In this document: positions 17,661 to 25,679 of the stretch, in pieces
Position numbering within the stretch: position 1 is the first letter of the stretch
Layout: each line of letters begins with the position of its first letter
Assembly (NCBI GenBank): GCA_000156295.1
Contig: DS999228.1
Coordinates: forward strand, 1 to 64,000
Direction: 5' to 3'
Source: a marine gamma proteobacterium HTCC2148
Lineage (GTDB): Bacteria > Pseudomonadota > Gammaproteobacteria > Pseudomonadales > Halieaceae
DNA: 64,000 bases
Position numbers and translations under genes: made by a program
Notes under the pieces: model-generated
Database searches by the model: none
Seen by the model: the letters and a program-made list of their open reading frames with translations, nothing else
Told to the model about the DNA's origin: nothing

Positions 17661-17803
17661 TTGAAGCTCGCTAGTCTGTTCTACAAGTAGCGAAATTTCG
17701 GGTATGTCTCCAGCTATAACTGATTGAATTTCGATTATTGAGTACCAGCTCCGAAAACCGAGTCATAGGGTAACTTAACTCGCCTATAAACCGATACTAG
17801 ATA

Positions 17804-17827
17804 GTCCGCTATTAGGCGAAAGCGGAC
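17804..17827 (+). repeat. 24-nt hairpin element, copy 3
   Basis: Perfect form GTCCGCT, loop ATTAGGCGAA, AGCGGAC; flanking TA on both sides extends the stem to 9 bp. The stop codon of the PD-(D/E)XK-like gene lies at its edge. Confidence 0.85.
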
Positions 17828-18342
17828 TAAACCTTGACCTTATGAAAACCTGCTTCTTGGACCGACGGCCACACCCACTGGTACGTCCGAAGAATTGATG
17901 GTTCCTTTTCACCTTCATCAAGAACAGTTGCGAGTTCGGTGCTTACGGAAAGGAATTGCTTTATTAGCGAAATTCCAACCATCTGCGGACCACGCAAGTA
18001 ATCCCCAGTCTTCTTCCGTTTTACCTCACTGAAAAAGAATTCTCCACTAGGACGATATACGAACAGGTCAGGTTGCTCAGGCCGTTGGCCAGGGCCCGCA
18101 TCCATTGGATAGAGAGTCCGACAGACCTCTCGAAGCGCCGAAAGGCGTTCACCACCAATTATGCCTCTCAGTGTCTCTTCATTCTCTGGGTATTTTGTCT
18201 TTGCAGACTCGTGAAATAGGTAATAGTCATGGTGAATCGTATAGAAACCGCGAGCCTCGTAAATGGAGGCCATCGCATATTCTACGTTGGAAAATTCAGC
18301 CAAATTTGCAGTATATAAATGCTCCGTAGCTTCAAACAGCAT
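17827..18342 (-). CDS. PD-(D/E)XK (VRR-NUC-like) nuclease-domain protein
   Basis: 171 residues. The region 91-120 reads PDLFVYRPSGEFFFSEVKRKKTGDYLRGPQ: Asp92, then Glu106 and Lys108 in the EVK strand, then a Gln, which matches the nuclease core of VRR-NUC and related restriction-like folds. The N-terminal 90 residues are helical without a family I can name. No methyltransferase or helicase is adjacent, so it does not look like a conventional restriction system. It stops at the edge of a 24-nt hairpin and is flanked by another at its 5' side. A defence, repair or toxin role is possible but unproven. Confidence 0.62.
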   Translation of the reverse strand: MLFEATEHLYTANLAEFSNVEYAMASIYEARGFYTIHHDYYLFHESAKTKYPENEETLRGIIGGERLSALREVCRTLYPMDAGPGQRPEQPDLFVYRPSGEFFFSEVKRKKTGDYLRGPQMVGISLIKQFLSVSTELATVLDEGEKEPSILRTYQWVWPSVQEAGFHKVKV

Positions 18343-18388
18343 CTAGAATCCCTTCTTTTTCTCAAGCTCGCTCTAGGATAGCCCATAT

Positions 18389-18412
18389 GTCCGCTATTAG
18401 GCGAAAGCGGAC
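18389..18412 (+). repeat. 24-nt hairpin element, copy 4
   Basis: Identical over all 24 nt to copy 3 (GTCCGCT-ATTAGGCGAA-AGCGGAC); flanking AT/AT adds 2 bp to the stem. It lies between the PD-(D/E)XK-like gene and the lipoprotein gene. Confidence 0.85.
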
Positions 18413-18517
18413 ATTATGATCTTGAGTCAGGCCAAGAACACGAGCTGAGCGTTTTCAGGCCCAAGCCGTCCCTTTACTCGAAAGAATCCTCTCGACCTCC
18501 GAAAGTCTTCTATGAAG

Positions 18518-19297
18518 TTATTTGGTAACCATGCAAGAGCCTTGAGAGCATTTAATTACCAGAAAATCTCCGGTTGGGCACTTAGCCATCCACGTTTCGC
18601 CCTGCGGAGAAAGGTCAGTATTGTGAAATGATTCATCGCAATTATATTCTCGAGCGATGTTTTGGACCTCGTCAACATGCTCGGGCAGTGTGTCGTCTGT
18701 TGTTTTTCCAGCAGATTTTGAGGTATTTACTGGTCGGCACTCTTCTTCATTGCAAGCAATGACACCCACCGTTCCATCAAGGCATCGCGTGCGATATATC
18801 TCATCTTTCCCGTCTATGAAGACGAAGCTGGGTGCATCGCAATTGTCAAGGTCAACGAGCATTTTGGCCTTTTCGTCGAACTGGCCAGATTGTGGAGCTG
18901 CTGCTTTTTGTTGTGGTGTTCTACAATCGAGCGGGTGAATAACTTGACTGGGGTAGTCGTACGCTGCGCCCGTTGCGATGTCTACTCCGGCACCAATTAT
19001 GCCTCCAAGCAAAATGTTTCCAAATGCCATGCCTTTAGTAGAGGAAGCAACCTGCATCGTGAAAGGATCAATGCCTTCTTTCTCGCATGTAACTACAAGA
19101 TCACCGTACTCCTTATTTACTGTGACCGTTCCAGGTGTGGTCACGTAGTACGTACCCTCTGGGTTGGTCATAGTGCATTGAGCGCCCTTGCAGTTGGGCG
19201 TATTTATACTGATGGTCTGATCTTGACCAGTTACGATTGACGCACAGCCAGTAATTAGTGAAAAAGTGACACCGAGAAGTACTGCGAGAACTCGCAT
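18518..19297 (-). CDS. lipoprotein of unknown function
   Basis: 259 residues from the ATG at 19297 (MRVLAVLLGV), preferred over a TTG five codons upstream because AAGGA is 7 bases before it. The lipobox LITGC gives a lipid-modified Cys, followed by ASIVTGQDQTISI, a start shared by a widespread family of proteobacterial lipoproteins that carry a small beta-domain with a glycine-zipper segment (about residues 88-115, GMAFGNILLGGIIGAGVD). The C-terminal half has regularly spaced Cys residues (NCDAPSF, RCLDG, CNEEEC, YNCDES, KCPTG, KCSQGSC) suggesting disulfides. Function not known. Confidence 0.75.
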   Translation of the reverse strand: MRVLAVLLGVTFSLITGCASIVTGQDQTISINTPNCKGAQCTMTNPEGTYYVTTPGTVTVNKEYGDLVVTCEKEGIDPFTMQVASSTKGMAFGNILLGGIIGAGVDIATGAAYDYPSQVIHPLDCRTPQQKAAAPQSGQFDEKAKMLVDLDNCDAPSFVFIDGKDEIYRTRCLDGTVGVIACNEEECRPVNTSKSAGKTTDDTLPEHVDEVQNIAREYNCDESFHNTDLSPQGETWMAKCPTGDFLVIKCSQGSCMVTK

Positions 19298-19838
19298 ATT
19301 GATTCCTTTCAATTGAAAATACGTTGAGCGTTTATACTTTCATGCTTGATGCATTTTTGCCACCAAGATCAGAATAAATCTGATGATTTAGATCACATAA
19401 CTGCTGAAGGGCCTCGTGTCACACACAGCGGCTTTTTCCTGTGATGGCTGTGGTTACTTGAATAGTAATTTTAGGCCGCTGTCTGCTGCTAGGCGAAAGC
19501 GGGCGTTATGGAAGCGTTCGAGGACGCTGGTAAGATGGAGCATCGCCGGGTATCAAGCGAATACTAGAAATGAATTACTTTGGCTTTGGTCTGTCAGCTG
19601 CGTGCTTGTTGAAGTTCTTATATTAATCTGCGACAACCTGTGACCATGGCTTACCCGCAGCGGCCATTGCATCACGTTGACGCTTCCGCTGTGGTACCTT
19701 TTGTTCTCACAGTTCAGGACTTCTACGCAAACCACATAGCGAGATTGAAGGGTGTCGATACAAACACGCTAAAGCGTCAGGGAAAGGTCAGTCGGTGACA
19801 GCTTGTGGGCAAAACAATCGAAAATTATGGATTAATTG
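19298..19838. other. 540-bp gap without a supported gene
   Basis: Contains one 24-nt hairpin (19481-19504) and the promoter regions of the flanking divergent genes. Short frames on both strands lack a ribosome site or recognisable product. It marks the right edge of the hairpin-bearing accessory zone. Confidence 0.6.
19481..19504 (+). repeat. 24-nt hairpin element, copy 5
   Basis: GTCTGCT, loop GCTAGGCGAA, AGCGGGC; pairing holds with two G-T wobbles. The loop core TAGGCGAA is conserved. Last copy seen in the window. Confidence 0.7.
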
Positions 19839-20252
19839 ATGAACGCAACTAGTTTAGCGCTGTTATCTTCAGCCACCTTTTTCCTCACTGCACTGTTGCT
19901 GGGCGTCTGGAAATATCGAGCAATGGCTGCCAGTCCTTCAGGTCAAGCACATCCTTATATCGATATTGCCCATCGGGCATCGCTTTTGTATGCCTTTGCA
20001 GCTTCTATGCTGGCAGCCTTCACTGAAGTCAGTCAGCTCAGTAATACTCTAGAACTCATTGCGGTCACACTGCTGGTCGCCTACTTTGCCATTGCCATTA
20101 TCGGCTACATTATTCACGGCGCAAAGAAAGACACTGATAACCAGATAAAAAATATGAGCGCGGGAATGAGTGCCCTCATGTGGTCGCTGATAGTGGCCGA
20201 AATCGGTGGTTTCCTGATTATTTTTTACGGGCTGATAACGGCATTAATGTGA
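19839..20252 (+). CDS. small four-helix membrane protein
   Basis: 137 residues from the ATG at 19839. Four hydrophobic segments at about residues 5-22, 45-62, 72-90 and 110-134 predict an integral inner-membrane protein; a short basic loop (HGAKKDTDNQIK) lies between helices 3 and 4. I do not recognise the family. Its stop abuts the stop of the convergent fabY gene with no gap, so there is no room for a separate terminator. Confidence 0.65.
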   Translation: MNATSLALLSSATFFLTALLLGVWKYRAMAASPSGQAHPYIDIAHRASLLYAFAASMLAAFTEVSQLSNTLELIAVTLLVAYFAIAIIGYIIHGAKKDTDNQIKNMSAGMSALMWSLIVAEIGGFLIIFYGLITALM

Positions 20253-22103
20253 CTATTCATCGGCGAAGGGGTTCTCCAATTCCAGGCTGACCGCATAATC
20301 GCCCAGGCGTACTTCTTTAGCGTTCAGTTCGACATCCTTATCGTGCAAAACTCGATGATCAAAGCGATACACCGTTTCCACCGTCCCTGCACTCATGCCT
20401 GCGTCATAGTCTCGCTGCGTTTGCGCAACCTGCTCATTGGCCAATTGCCACGCCTGCCAGTCTCTATCTGAATATCGCTGCTTTAACATCTGTTGGGTCG
20501 CTGCTGGACTGAGCATGGTCGCCGTTGCATTGTTACCGCCAAAGCCCTTTGAATTAATCACCGCGTACTGTGCATCTTTCGGATCAAAGCGACGGTGCTC
20601 GGCACTGAAAGCCAGATGGTCTGTGCGCACGTCATCAGCCAAAGCATTGATGGTATTAATGCCCGGAATCAACCCGTGATGCCACATTCCAAGCGTGGCA
20701 GTCACCTGATCCCCCGATGCAGCACCCAGGGAATGTCCGAGATAACTTTTGAGTGCTGCAACAGGCCAGCCTTCAATACCAAAGGCCTCTGCTGTGCGAC
20801 TGAGTATTTCTGATTCTGTGACCCTGTTCTGGGGAGTGCCCGTCCCATGTGCCTGCACCAGCCCGCCTCTGCGCATTGCGTCTTCGCCCAAAATGGCTCG
20901 CACTGAGGCGACCGACTTTGCCATGGTAATGTAGTTGCCTACACCAGGTCCGGAAATTGATTTTTTGTAACCGTCTGCATTCACAAAGACATCGGTTGCA
21001 GCGCCATAAATCGTAGCACCCAATTCCATCGCCAAAGCGTCGTCAAACAGCACTACCATTTGTGCTGACTCAGCAATGGTAAACCCACAGTTTTCGGCAA
21101 AGGGGCGGCAAGCGCGTCGCTGGTCTACCGCTTCGTTGTCATCGAGTCCATCTAACTGACGCAGTTCTTTCTCGGTGGCCAGGGCACCCATTGCGGCGTA
21201 ACCCTCCATTACCTCGGCATTGATTGGCGCCTCAGCAGCGCCGATAAAGGCAACACGGGCACGACCCGATCGAATATCAGCAATTCCGTTCTTCAAGTTG
21301 TAAAGAAATGATGCACAAGCGCCCAGCGTGGCGCCCGTTGACCCCATGGCACCCAATACATAGGCATTAATAAAATCTGAGGGCATTTCTGCAAGGCTAA
21401 GCGGGCAATATTTTGAGGTGACTCGCTTGCCATTGTATCTGGCTTTGAGCATGCCGCCGGCGCCAGCACTGTCCAACTGGCCCATGGCGCTACCCGCATA
21501 AACGCTGACCTTATCTGCGGGCACCCGCCGTTGAATCATGTCCCAATCAAGCCCGAGGTTACCTAAAACATCGGAAGCGGCACACACCGTCATCTCTAGC
21601 CCTCGGGGATGACTGCGCGATGGATAAAGTGAGCCCGGCTCATAGCCGGTGGGTAGCTGGCCCGCGGCCTTGACCTCAAACTGTCGATTAGTGGGCAGCA
21701 AAAACTCCTGATGGCCCTGGATATTCACATTCACATGGGTCACTGACGTAGATGTCACTTTCCAGGAGGGAGGAATATCGTCAGGCAGGTGCTTACGTTC
21801 TATATCAAAGTTGACCGGGTGCCCATTGCTCTCGGTAGGAAAGCGCTGATTCCAGAGCACCGCATCCACATCGAAATGATTGTCTTCGACCCGGCGTATC
21901 AGGGTGTGATCCAAAATGTATTGCTCTTGATCACTGGCCGAAGGCAAGCCCATCATACTTGCCAGAGACTGCAGGGTGCGTTGCTTTTGACCCTGATCGA
22001 GCGCGTCGTAGCCCATCCTTGCCAGTGCATGATGCCCAGACGCGCGTCCTGCGCCATTGATACCACCGAGGCTCACGATTACCGGTAAGGGCTGTCTGGC
22101 CAT
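20253..22103 (-). CDS. fabY: FabY-type beta-ketoacyl-ACP synthase
   Basis: Condenses acetyl-CoA with malonyl-ACP to start fatty acid synthesis, as shown for Pseudomonas aeruginosa FabY, which serves in place of FabH there. 616 residues, far longer than FabB/FabF (about 410), and starting LPVIVSLGGINGAGRASGHHALARM, the FabY N-terminus. Catalytic Cys263 (GACASFLYNL), His419 (VQAHGTGTP) and His457 (SYLGHSLGA) form the KAS I/II-type Cys-His-His triad, unlike the Cys-His-Asn of FabH. GGAG lies 8 bases before the ATG. Its presence fits the absence of fabH from the fab cluster at 0.6-2 kb. Divergent from a GlxA-like regulator. Confidence 0.9.
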   Translation of the reverse strand: MARQPLPVIVSLGGINGAGRASGHHALARMGYDALDQGQKQRTLQSLASMMGLPSASDQEQYILDHTLIRRVEDNHFDVDAVLWNQRFPTESNGHPVNFDIERKHLPDDIPPSWKVTSTSVTHVNVNIQGHQEFLLPTNRQFEVKAAGQLPTGYEPGSLYPSRSHPRGLEMTVCAASDVLGNLGLDWDMIQRRVPADKVSVYAGSAMGQLDSAGAGGMLKARYNGKRVTSKYCPLSLAEMPSDFINAYVLGAMGSTGATLGACASFLYNLKNGIADIRSGRARVAFIGAAEAPINAEVMEGYAAMGALATEKELRQLDGLDDNEAVDQRRACRPFAENCGFTIAESAQMVVLFDDALAMELGATIYGAATDVFVNADGYKKSISGPGVGNYITMAKSVASVRAILGEDAMRRGGLVQAHGTGTPQNRVTESEILSRTAEAFGIEGWPVAALKSYLGHSLGAASGDQVTATLGMWHHGLIPGINTINALADDVRTDHLAFSAEHRRFDPKDAQYAVINSKGFGGNNATATMLSPAATQQMLKQRYSDRDWQAWQLANEQVAQTQRDYDAGMSAGTVETVYRFDHRVLHDKDVELNAKEVRLGDYAVSLELENPFADE

Positions 22104-22172
22104 TAATTACTGCTCCAAAAGAGATTAACCATCGATAGGAGAAGTCTACCGGCGTAAAACATATTACAATAA

Positions 22173-22200
22173 GGCAAATCTGCCATATAATAAGTTATAT
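22173..22200. promoter_or_regulatory. paired palindromes between fabY and the GlxA-like gene
   Basis: Two adjacent short inverted repeats: GGCA-AATC-TGCC (22173-22184) and ATATAA-TAAG-TTATAT (22185-22200). They lie 23 bp before the regulator ATG and about 70-97 bp upstream of fabY, where a repressor or activator of either gene could bind. Promoter elements were not assigned. Confidence 0.4.
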
Positions 22201-22222
22201 CAGCCATTTTCGTGGACTCGTC

Positions 22223-23215
22223 ATGTATCGTGTCGCCGCCCTGCTCTATCCACAGGCCCTGACTACCAGCATCACCTTGCCCCTGGAAATTCTCACTGCC
22301 GCGGCGCAAATCGCGCAAGTAAAGTCTCGCCTGAACGCAGGTGTAACGGTAAGCCTGGCAGCGGCAGACGCAGCGCCGGTTTCTCTGTTTGGCGGCATCA
22401 CTCTGACCCCTGATATCAATTATCGGGCGCTGCCGCCGCTAGACCTATTGATTGTGCCTGCGGTGTGGAGAAATCCGCGACCGGTGGTTAAGGCCGCAGG
22501 GCCATTGCTAAGCGAACTAATCCGAGTAGCCAGCGAAGGCACCAGGGTATGCGCGGTTGGCACGGGTGCCTGTTTACTGGCTGAGGCAGGCCTCCTGGAC
22601 GGACGTCCGGCAACCACCCACTGGAACTACTTGGACAGGTTTGCCACTGACTATCCTAAGGTGCTGCTTAAATCGCGTCATCTAATTACCCAGAGCGATA
22701 ACATTTATTGTGTGGGCAGCGTTAACTCTATCGCCGATCTAATGGTCCACGTTGTTGAAGAATGGTATGGCCACGGCGTAGCCCGATCAGTGGAGAATCA
22801 GTTTTCACCAGAAATTCGCAGGCCTTTTAGAGCAGCAGCCTATCAGACCGATGACAATCACAGTCATCATGATGAAGTCATTATGGAGGCCCAGCACTGG
22901 CTACAAGACAATCTTCCAGACTCTCCGACTCTAACAACACTGGCTGCAAAGTTCGGCTTAAGCACACGCACGCTCAACCGTCGTTTTCACCAGGCTACTG
23001 GAATGAGCCCGCAGGCCTGGTTACAGCGAATGCGTATTCACCAGGCCAAAGAATTACTGCGCCACAGTAACCTGTCGATCGCAGAGGTTGGCTGGCAGTT
23101 GGGGCTGCAGGATGTTAGCCACTTCGGTAAGCTGTTTCGTGAACATGTGGCGATGACTCCCGGAGCATACCGAGAGGCCGTTAGGGGCAAGCTTTTCATC
23201 CCCGAGCGAACTTGA
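22223..23215 (+). CDS. GlxA-family AraC transcriptional regulator (DJ-1/PfpI plus HTH)
   Basis: 330 residues. The N-terminal half (about 1-180) is a class I glutamine-amidotransferase-like DJ-1/PfpI domain: DLLIVPAVW, then the elbow VGTGACLLAEAGLLDGRPATTHW with Cys in place of the catalytic nucleophile. The C-terminal half (about 215-320) holds the double AraC helix-turn-helix: TLAAKFGLSTRTLNRRFHQATGMSPQAWLQ and SIAEVGWQLGLQDVSHFGKLFREH. Related proteins control amine or carnitine-type catabolism. It is divergent from fabY and upstream of the thiolase; which it controls is not certain. Confidence 0.9.
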   Translation: MYRVAALLYPQALTTSITLPLEILTAAAQIAQVKSRLNAGVTVSLAAADAAPVSLFGGITLTPDINYRALPPLDLLIVPAVWRNPRPVVKAAGPLLSELIRVASEGTRVCAVGTGACLLAEAGLLDGRPATTHWNYLDRFATDYPKVLLKSRHLITQSDNIYCVGSVNSIADLMVHVVEEWYGHGVARSVENQFSPEIRRPFRAAAYQTDDNHSHHDEVIMEAQHWLQDNLPDSPTLTTLAAKFGLSTRTLNRRFHQATGMSPQAWLQRMRIHQAKELLRHSNLSIAEVGWQLGLQDVSHFGKLFREHVAMTPGAYREAVRGKLFIPERT

Positions 23216-23285
23216 GGAAAGCACCCGCCTGTGGCTAAATGGGCGCCCTTTTTAGACACACCCTCACCCCGGATAAAAAATTCCT

Positions 23286-24470
23286 ATGAGTGAAGAGTCA
23301 GTAGTCATCGTCAATGGCGCCCGCACACCCATGGGAGGACTCATGGGTAGCCTCTCGGCTGTACCGGCGACCGAGCTAGCCAGCACTGCTGTGGCTGCAA
23401 CAATAGAGCGAAGTGGTATTGATGCCGGATCAATCGATGAAGTCTTTATGGGTTGCGTGCTACCTGCGGGACTTAAACAATGCCCCGCGCGTCAGGCCGC
23501 GATTGGCGCTGGCATTCCTGTTTCAGCGGGTGCGGTTACGGTAAACAAAGCTTGTGGCAGTGGCATGCAGGCTACCATCTTCGCCTTTGACTCGATCATG
23601 GCCGGCAACAATAAACTTGTCATAGCCGGTGGCATGGAAAGCATGAGTAATGCGCCGCACCTGCTACCACCGGGTGCGCGCGGCGGCCTACGCAACGGCC
23701 ACGGCAAACTCCTTGATCACATGTTTATCGATGGCCTGGAAGATGCCTATACCGGCCGCGCCATGGGTAGTTTTGCTCAGGAGACTGCTGATGAACGCGG
23801 TCTCACTCGAGAGCAAATGGACGCATTCGCCGTGGAGTCCCTGAACCGTGCCAAGCGTGCCATAGAAGAAGGCGCACTGAAGGCAGAAATAGCTCCGGTG
23901 ACTATACATACCCGCAAGGGTGAGGTCCTGATAGAAGACGATGAACAACCGCACAAGGCCGCCGTTGATAAAATCCCCTCTCTGCGACCGGTATTTGCCA
24001 AAGATGGGACTATTACTGCCGCTAATGCGAGCTCAATTTCTGACGGCGCTTCGGCATTAATGCTAATGGCCGGCAGCGAGGCAACTGGCCATGGTGTCGA
24101 GTCAATGGCAACCATCGTTGGCCACTCCAGACACAGCCAGGCGCCTGGCGAGTTCACTATTGCTCCCATTGGCGCTATCAAAAAGCTGTTGAAAAAAACC
24201 GGCTGGAGCATTGATGACGTAGACTTATTTGAAATCAACGAAGCTTTTGCCATGGTCACCATGCTAGCCATTGATGACCTTGGACTAGACCACGCTAAGG
24301 TCAATATTCATGGCGGTGCCTGTGCCCAGGGACACCCCATAGGCTCAACCGGCTCACGCATCATCGTCAGCCTGATGTACGCATTGAAAAAACTGGGCAA
24401 GAAACGTGGCATAGCCGCGCTGTGCATAGGCGGCGGCGAAGCCACGGCCGTTGCCATCGAACTTAACTAA
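23286..24470 (+). CDS. acetyl-CoA C-acetyltransferase (thiolase)
   Basis: Condenses two acetyl-CoA or cleaves 3-ketoacyl-CoA. 394 residues, the standard length of PhaA/AtoB-type thiolases. The active-site set is complete: Cys90 (NKACGSGM), His350 ([14 protein letters not shown]) and Cys380 (CIGGGEA). It is followed 12 bp later by ribB, hinting at cotranscription, although the two pathways are not obviously linked. Unlike the two thiolase-fold proteins at 32-34 kb, this one has all canonical residues. Confidence 0.93.
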   Translation: MSEESVVIVNGARTPMGGLMGSLSAVPATELASTAVAATIERSGIDAGSIDEVFMGCVLPAGLKQCPARQAAIGAGIPVSAGAVTVNKACGSGMQATIFAFDSIMAGNNKLVIAGGMESMSNAPHLLPPGARGGLRNGHGKLLDHMFIDGLEDAYTGRAMGSFAQETADERGLTREQMDAFAVESLNRAKRAIEEGALKAEIAPVTIHTRKGEVLIEDDEQPHKAAVDKIPSLRPVFAKDGTITAANASSISDGASALMLMAGSEATGHGVESMATIVGHSRHSQAPGEFTIAPIGAIKKLLKKTGWSIDDVDLFEINEAFAMVTMLAIDDLGLDHAKVNIHGGACAQGHPIGSTGSRIIVSLMYALKKLGKKRGIAALCIGGGEATAVAIELN

Positions 24471-24482
24471 AGGAAACTGCCC

Positions 24483-25595
24483 ATGGCATTGTCCAGCGTA
24501 CCCGATATTCTCGACGACATTCGAGCAGGAAAAATGGTCATCCTGATGGATGATGAGGATAGGGAAAATGAAGGCGATCTGATTATCGCCGCCGAAGCCG
24601 CTACACCGGAAATGATTACTTTTTTCTCCAGTGAAGCCTGCGGATTGATTTGCATGCCGATCACCGAAGAACGTGCTCGCCAGCTTCAGTTACCGTTAAT
24701 GGTGCGGGACAATCGATCGCAACACGAAACCAATTTTACCGTGTCAATTGATGCGGCAGACAGGAAAGGCCCCGGCATCAGCTCTATACAGCGCAGCCAT
24801 ACCGCACGGCAGGCGGTGGCTGCCGATGCGCGGCCATCTGACATCATTCAGCCAGGGCATATTTTTCCTCTAGTAGCAAAACCAGGTGGTGTGCTGCGCC
24901 GCGCTGGCCATACCGAAGCCGGTGTTGATCTTGCGCGCATGGCAGGCTTTGAACCCGCCGCGCTGATTGTAGAAATCATGAATGAAGATGGCACTATGGC
25001 CAGGCGTCCAGAGCTGGAAATTTTCGCGGAAAAGCACGGCCTGCGCATGGGCACCATCGCCGACCTCATTGAGTACCGTTCTCTGCATGAGCAATCGATA
25101 GAGCTGCGAAACAGCAAGACGGTCGACACAGAGTTTGGCACATTTGAGCTGCACACCTTCCTTGACCTTATTGATGATACCGTTCACTACGCCATGACCT
25201 GTGGTGACATTGATGAGAGCGAAGACGTTTTAGTCAGAGTACAGGCGCAAAACACCCTGCGCGATGTGCTGGCCACTCAAATAGAAGGCGCTGAAGGATG
25301 GTCCTATCGGCGAGCAATGGAAGCCGTTGCGGCTGAGGGTAAAGGCGTAGTCGTACTCATTGGCCAGGAAGTCAGCCCAGCGCAAGCTCTCGCTGAGGTG
25401 GTGCAGTTTCCTGAGCCTCCCAGCGTGACCGGACCTGCTGATACGGCCGGCCAACAAAACTACAGGGTGATTGGCACCGGGTCGCAAATCTTAAAACGAC
25501 TAGGCGTCGGTAAAATGCGACTCATGTCAGCACCGATACACTTCAATGCGCTCTCCGGCTTCAATCTCAAAGTCACCGATTTCGTCCAGCCCTGA
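24483..25595 (+). CDS. ribB: 3,4-dihydroxy-2-butanone-4-phosphate synthase with degenerate GTP cyclohydrolase II domain
   Basis: Makes the four-carbon precursor of riboflavin from ribulose 5-phosphate. 370 residues. Residues 1-205 are Rib[13 protein letters not shown] (about 21-32), the [13 protein letters not shown] and [22 protein letters not shown] segments are intact. The C-terminal 165 residues align to GTP cyclohydrolase II, but the zinc-binding Cys cluster that follows R-V-H-S-E is replaced by [12 protein letters not shown], so it cannot bind the catalytic zinc in the usual way. Such RibB fusions with a dead second domain are known in gammaproteobacteria; a separate RibA is expected elsewhere. 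Confidence 0.92.
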   Translation: MALSSVPDILDDIRAGKMVILMDDEDRENEGDLIIAAEAATPEMITFFSSEACGLICMPITEERARQLQLPLMVRDNRSQHETNFTVSIDAADRKGPGISSIQRSHTARQAVAADARPSDIIQPGHIFPLVAKPGGVLRRAGHTEAGVDLARMAGFEPAALIVEIMNEDGTMARRPELEIFAEKHGLRMGTIADLIEYRSLHEQSIELRNSKTVDTEFGTFELHTFLDLIDDTVHYAMTCGDIDESEDVLVRVQAQNTLRDVLATQIEGAEGWSYRRAMEAVAAEGKGVVVLIGQEVSPAQALAEVVQFPEPPSVTGPADTAGQQNYRVIGTGSQILKRLGVGKMRLMSAPIHFNALSGFNLKVTDFVQP

Positions 25596-25607
25596 AGAGT
25601 TCACCGC

Positions 25608-25640
25608 AAAAAAAAAGGCGCTATCGCTAGCGCCTTTTTT
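25608..25640. terminator. bidirectional Rho-independent terminator
   Basis: A 7-bp perfect stem GGCGCTA (25617-25623) with TAGCGCC (25628-25634) and a TCGC loop is flanked by an A-run on the left and a T-run on the right. It lies between the convergent ribB and penicillin-acylase-family genes and can serve both. Confidence 0.95.
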
Positions 25641-25679
25641 GCTTACTTTGCTTCTAACCTACACAGGGTCTTAGGACAA

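Noticed and set aside
17804-19504. Hairpins as integron attC sites
   Set aside because: They lack the GTTRRRY/RYYYAAC core sites and the extrahelical bases of attC, and no integron integrase is in the window.
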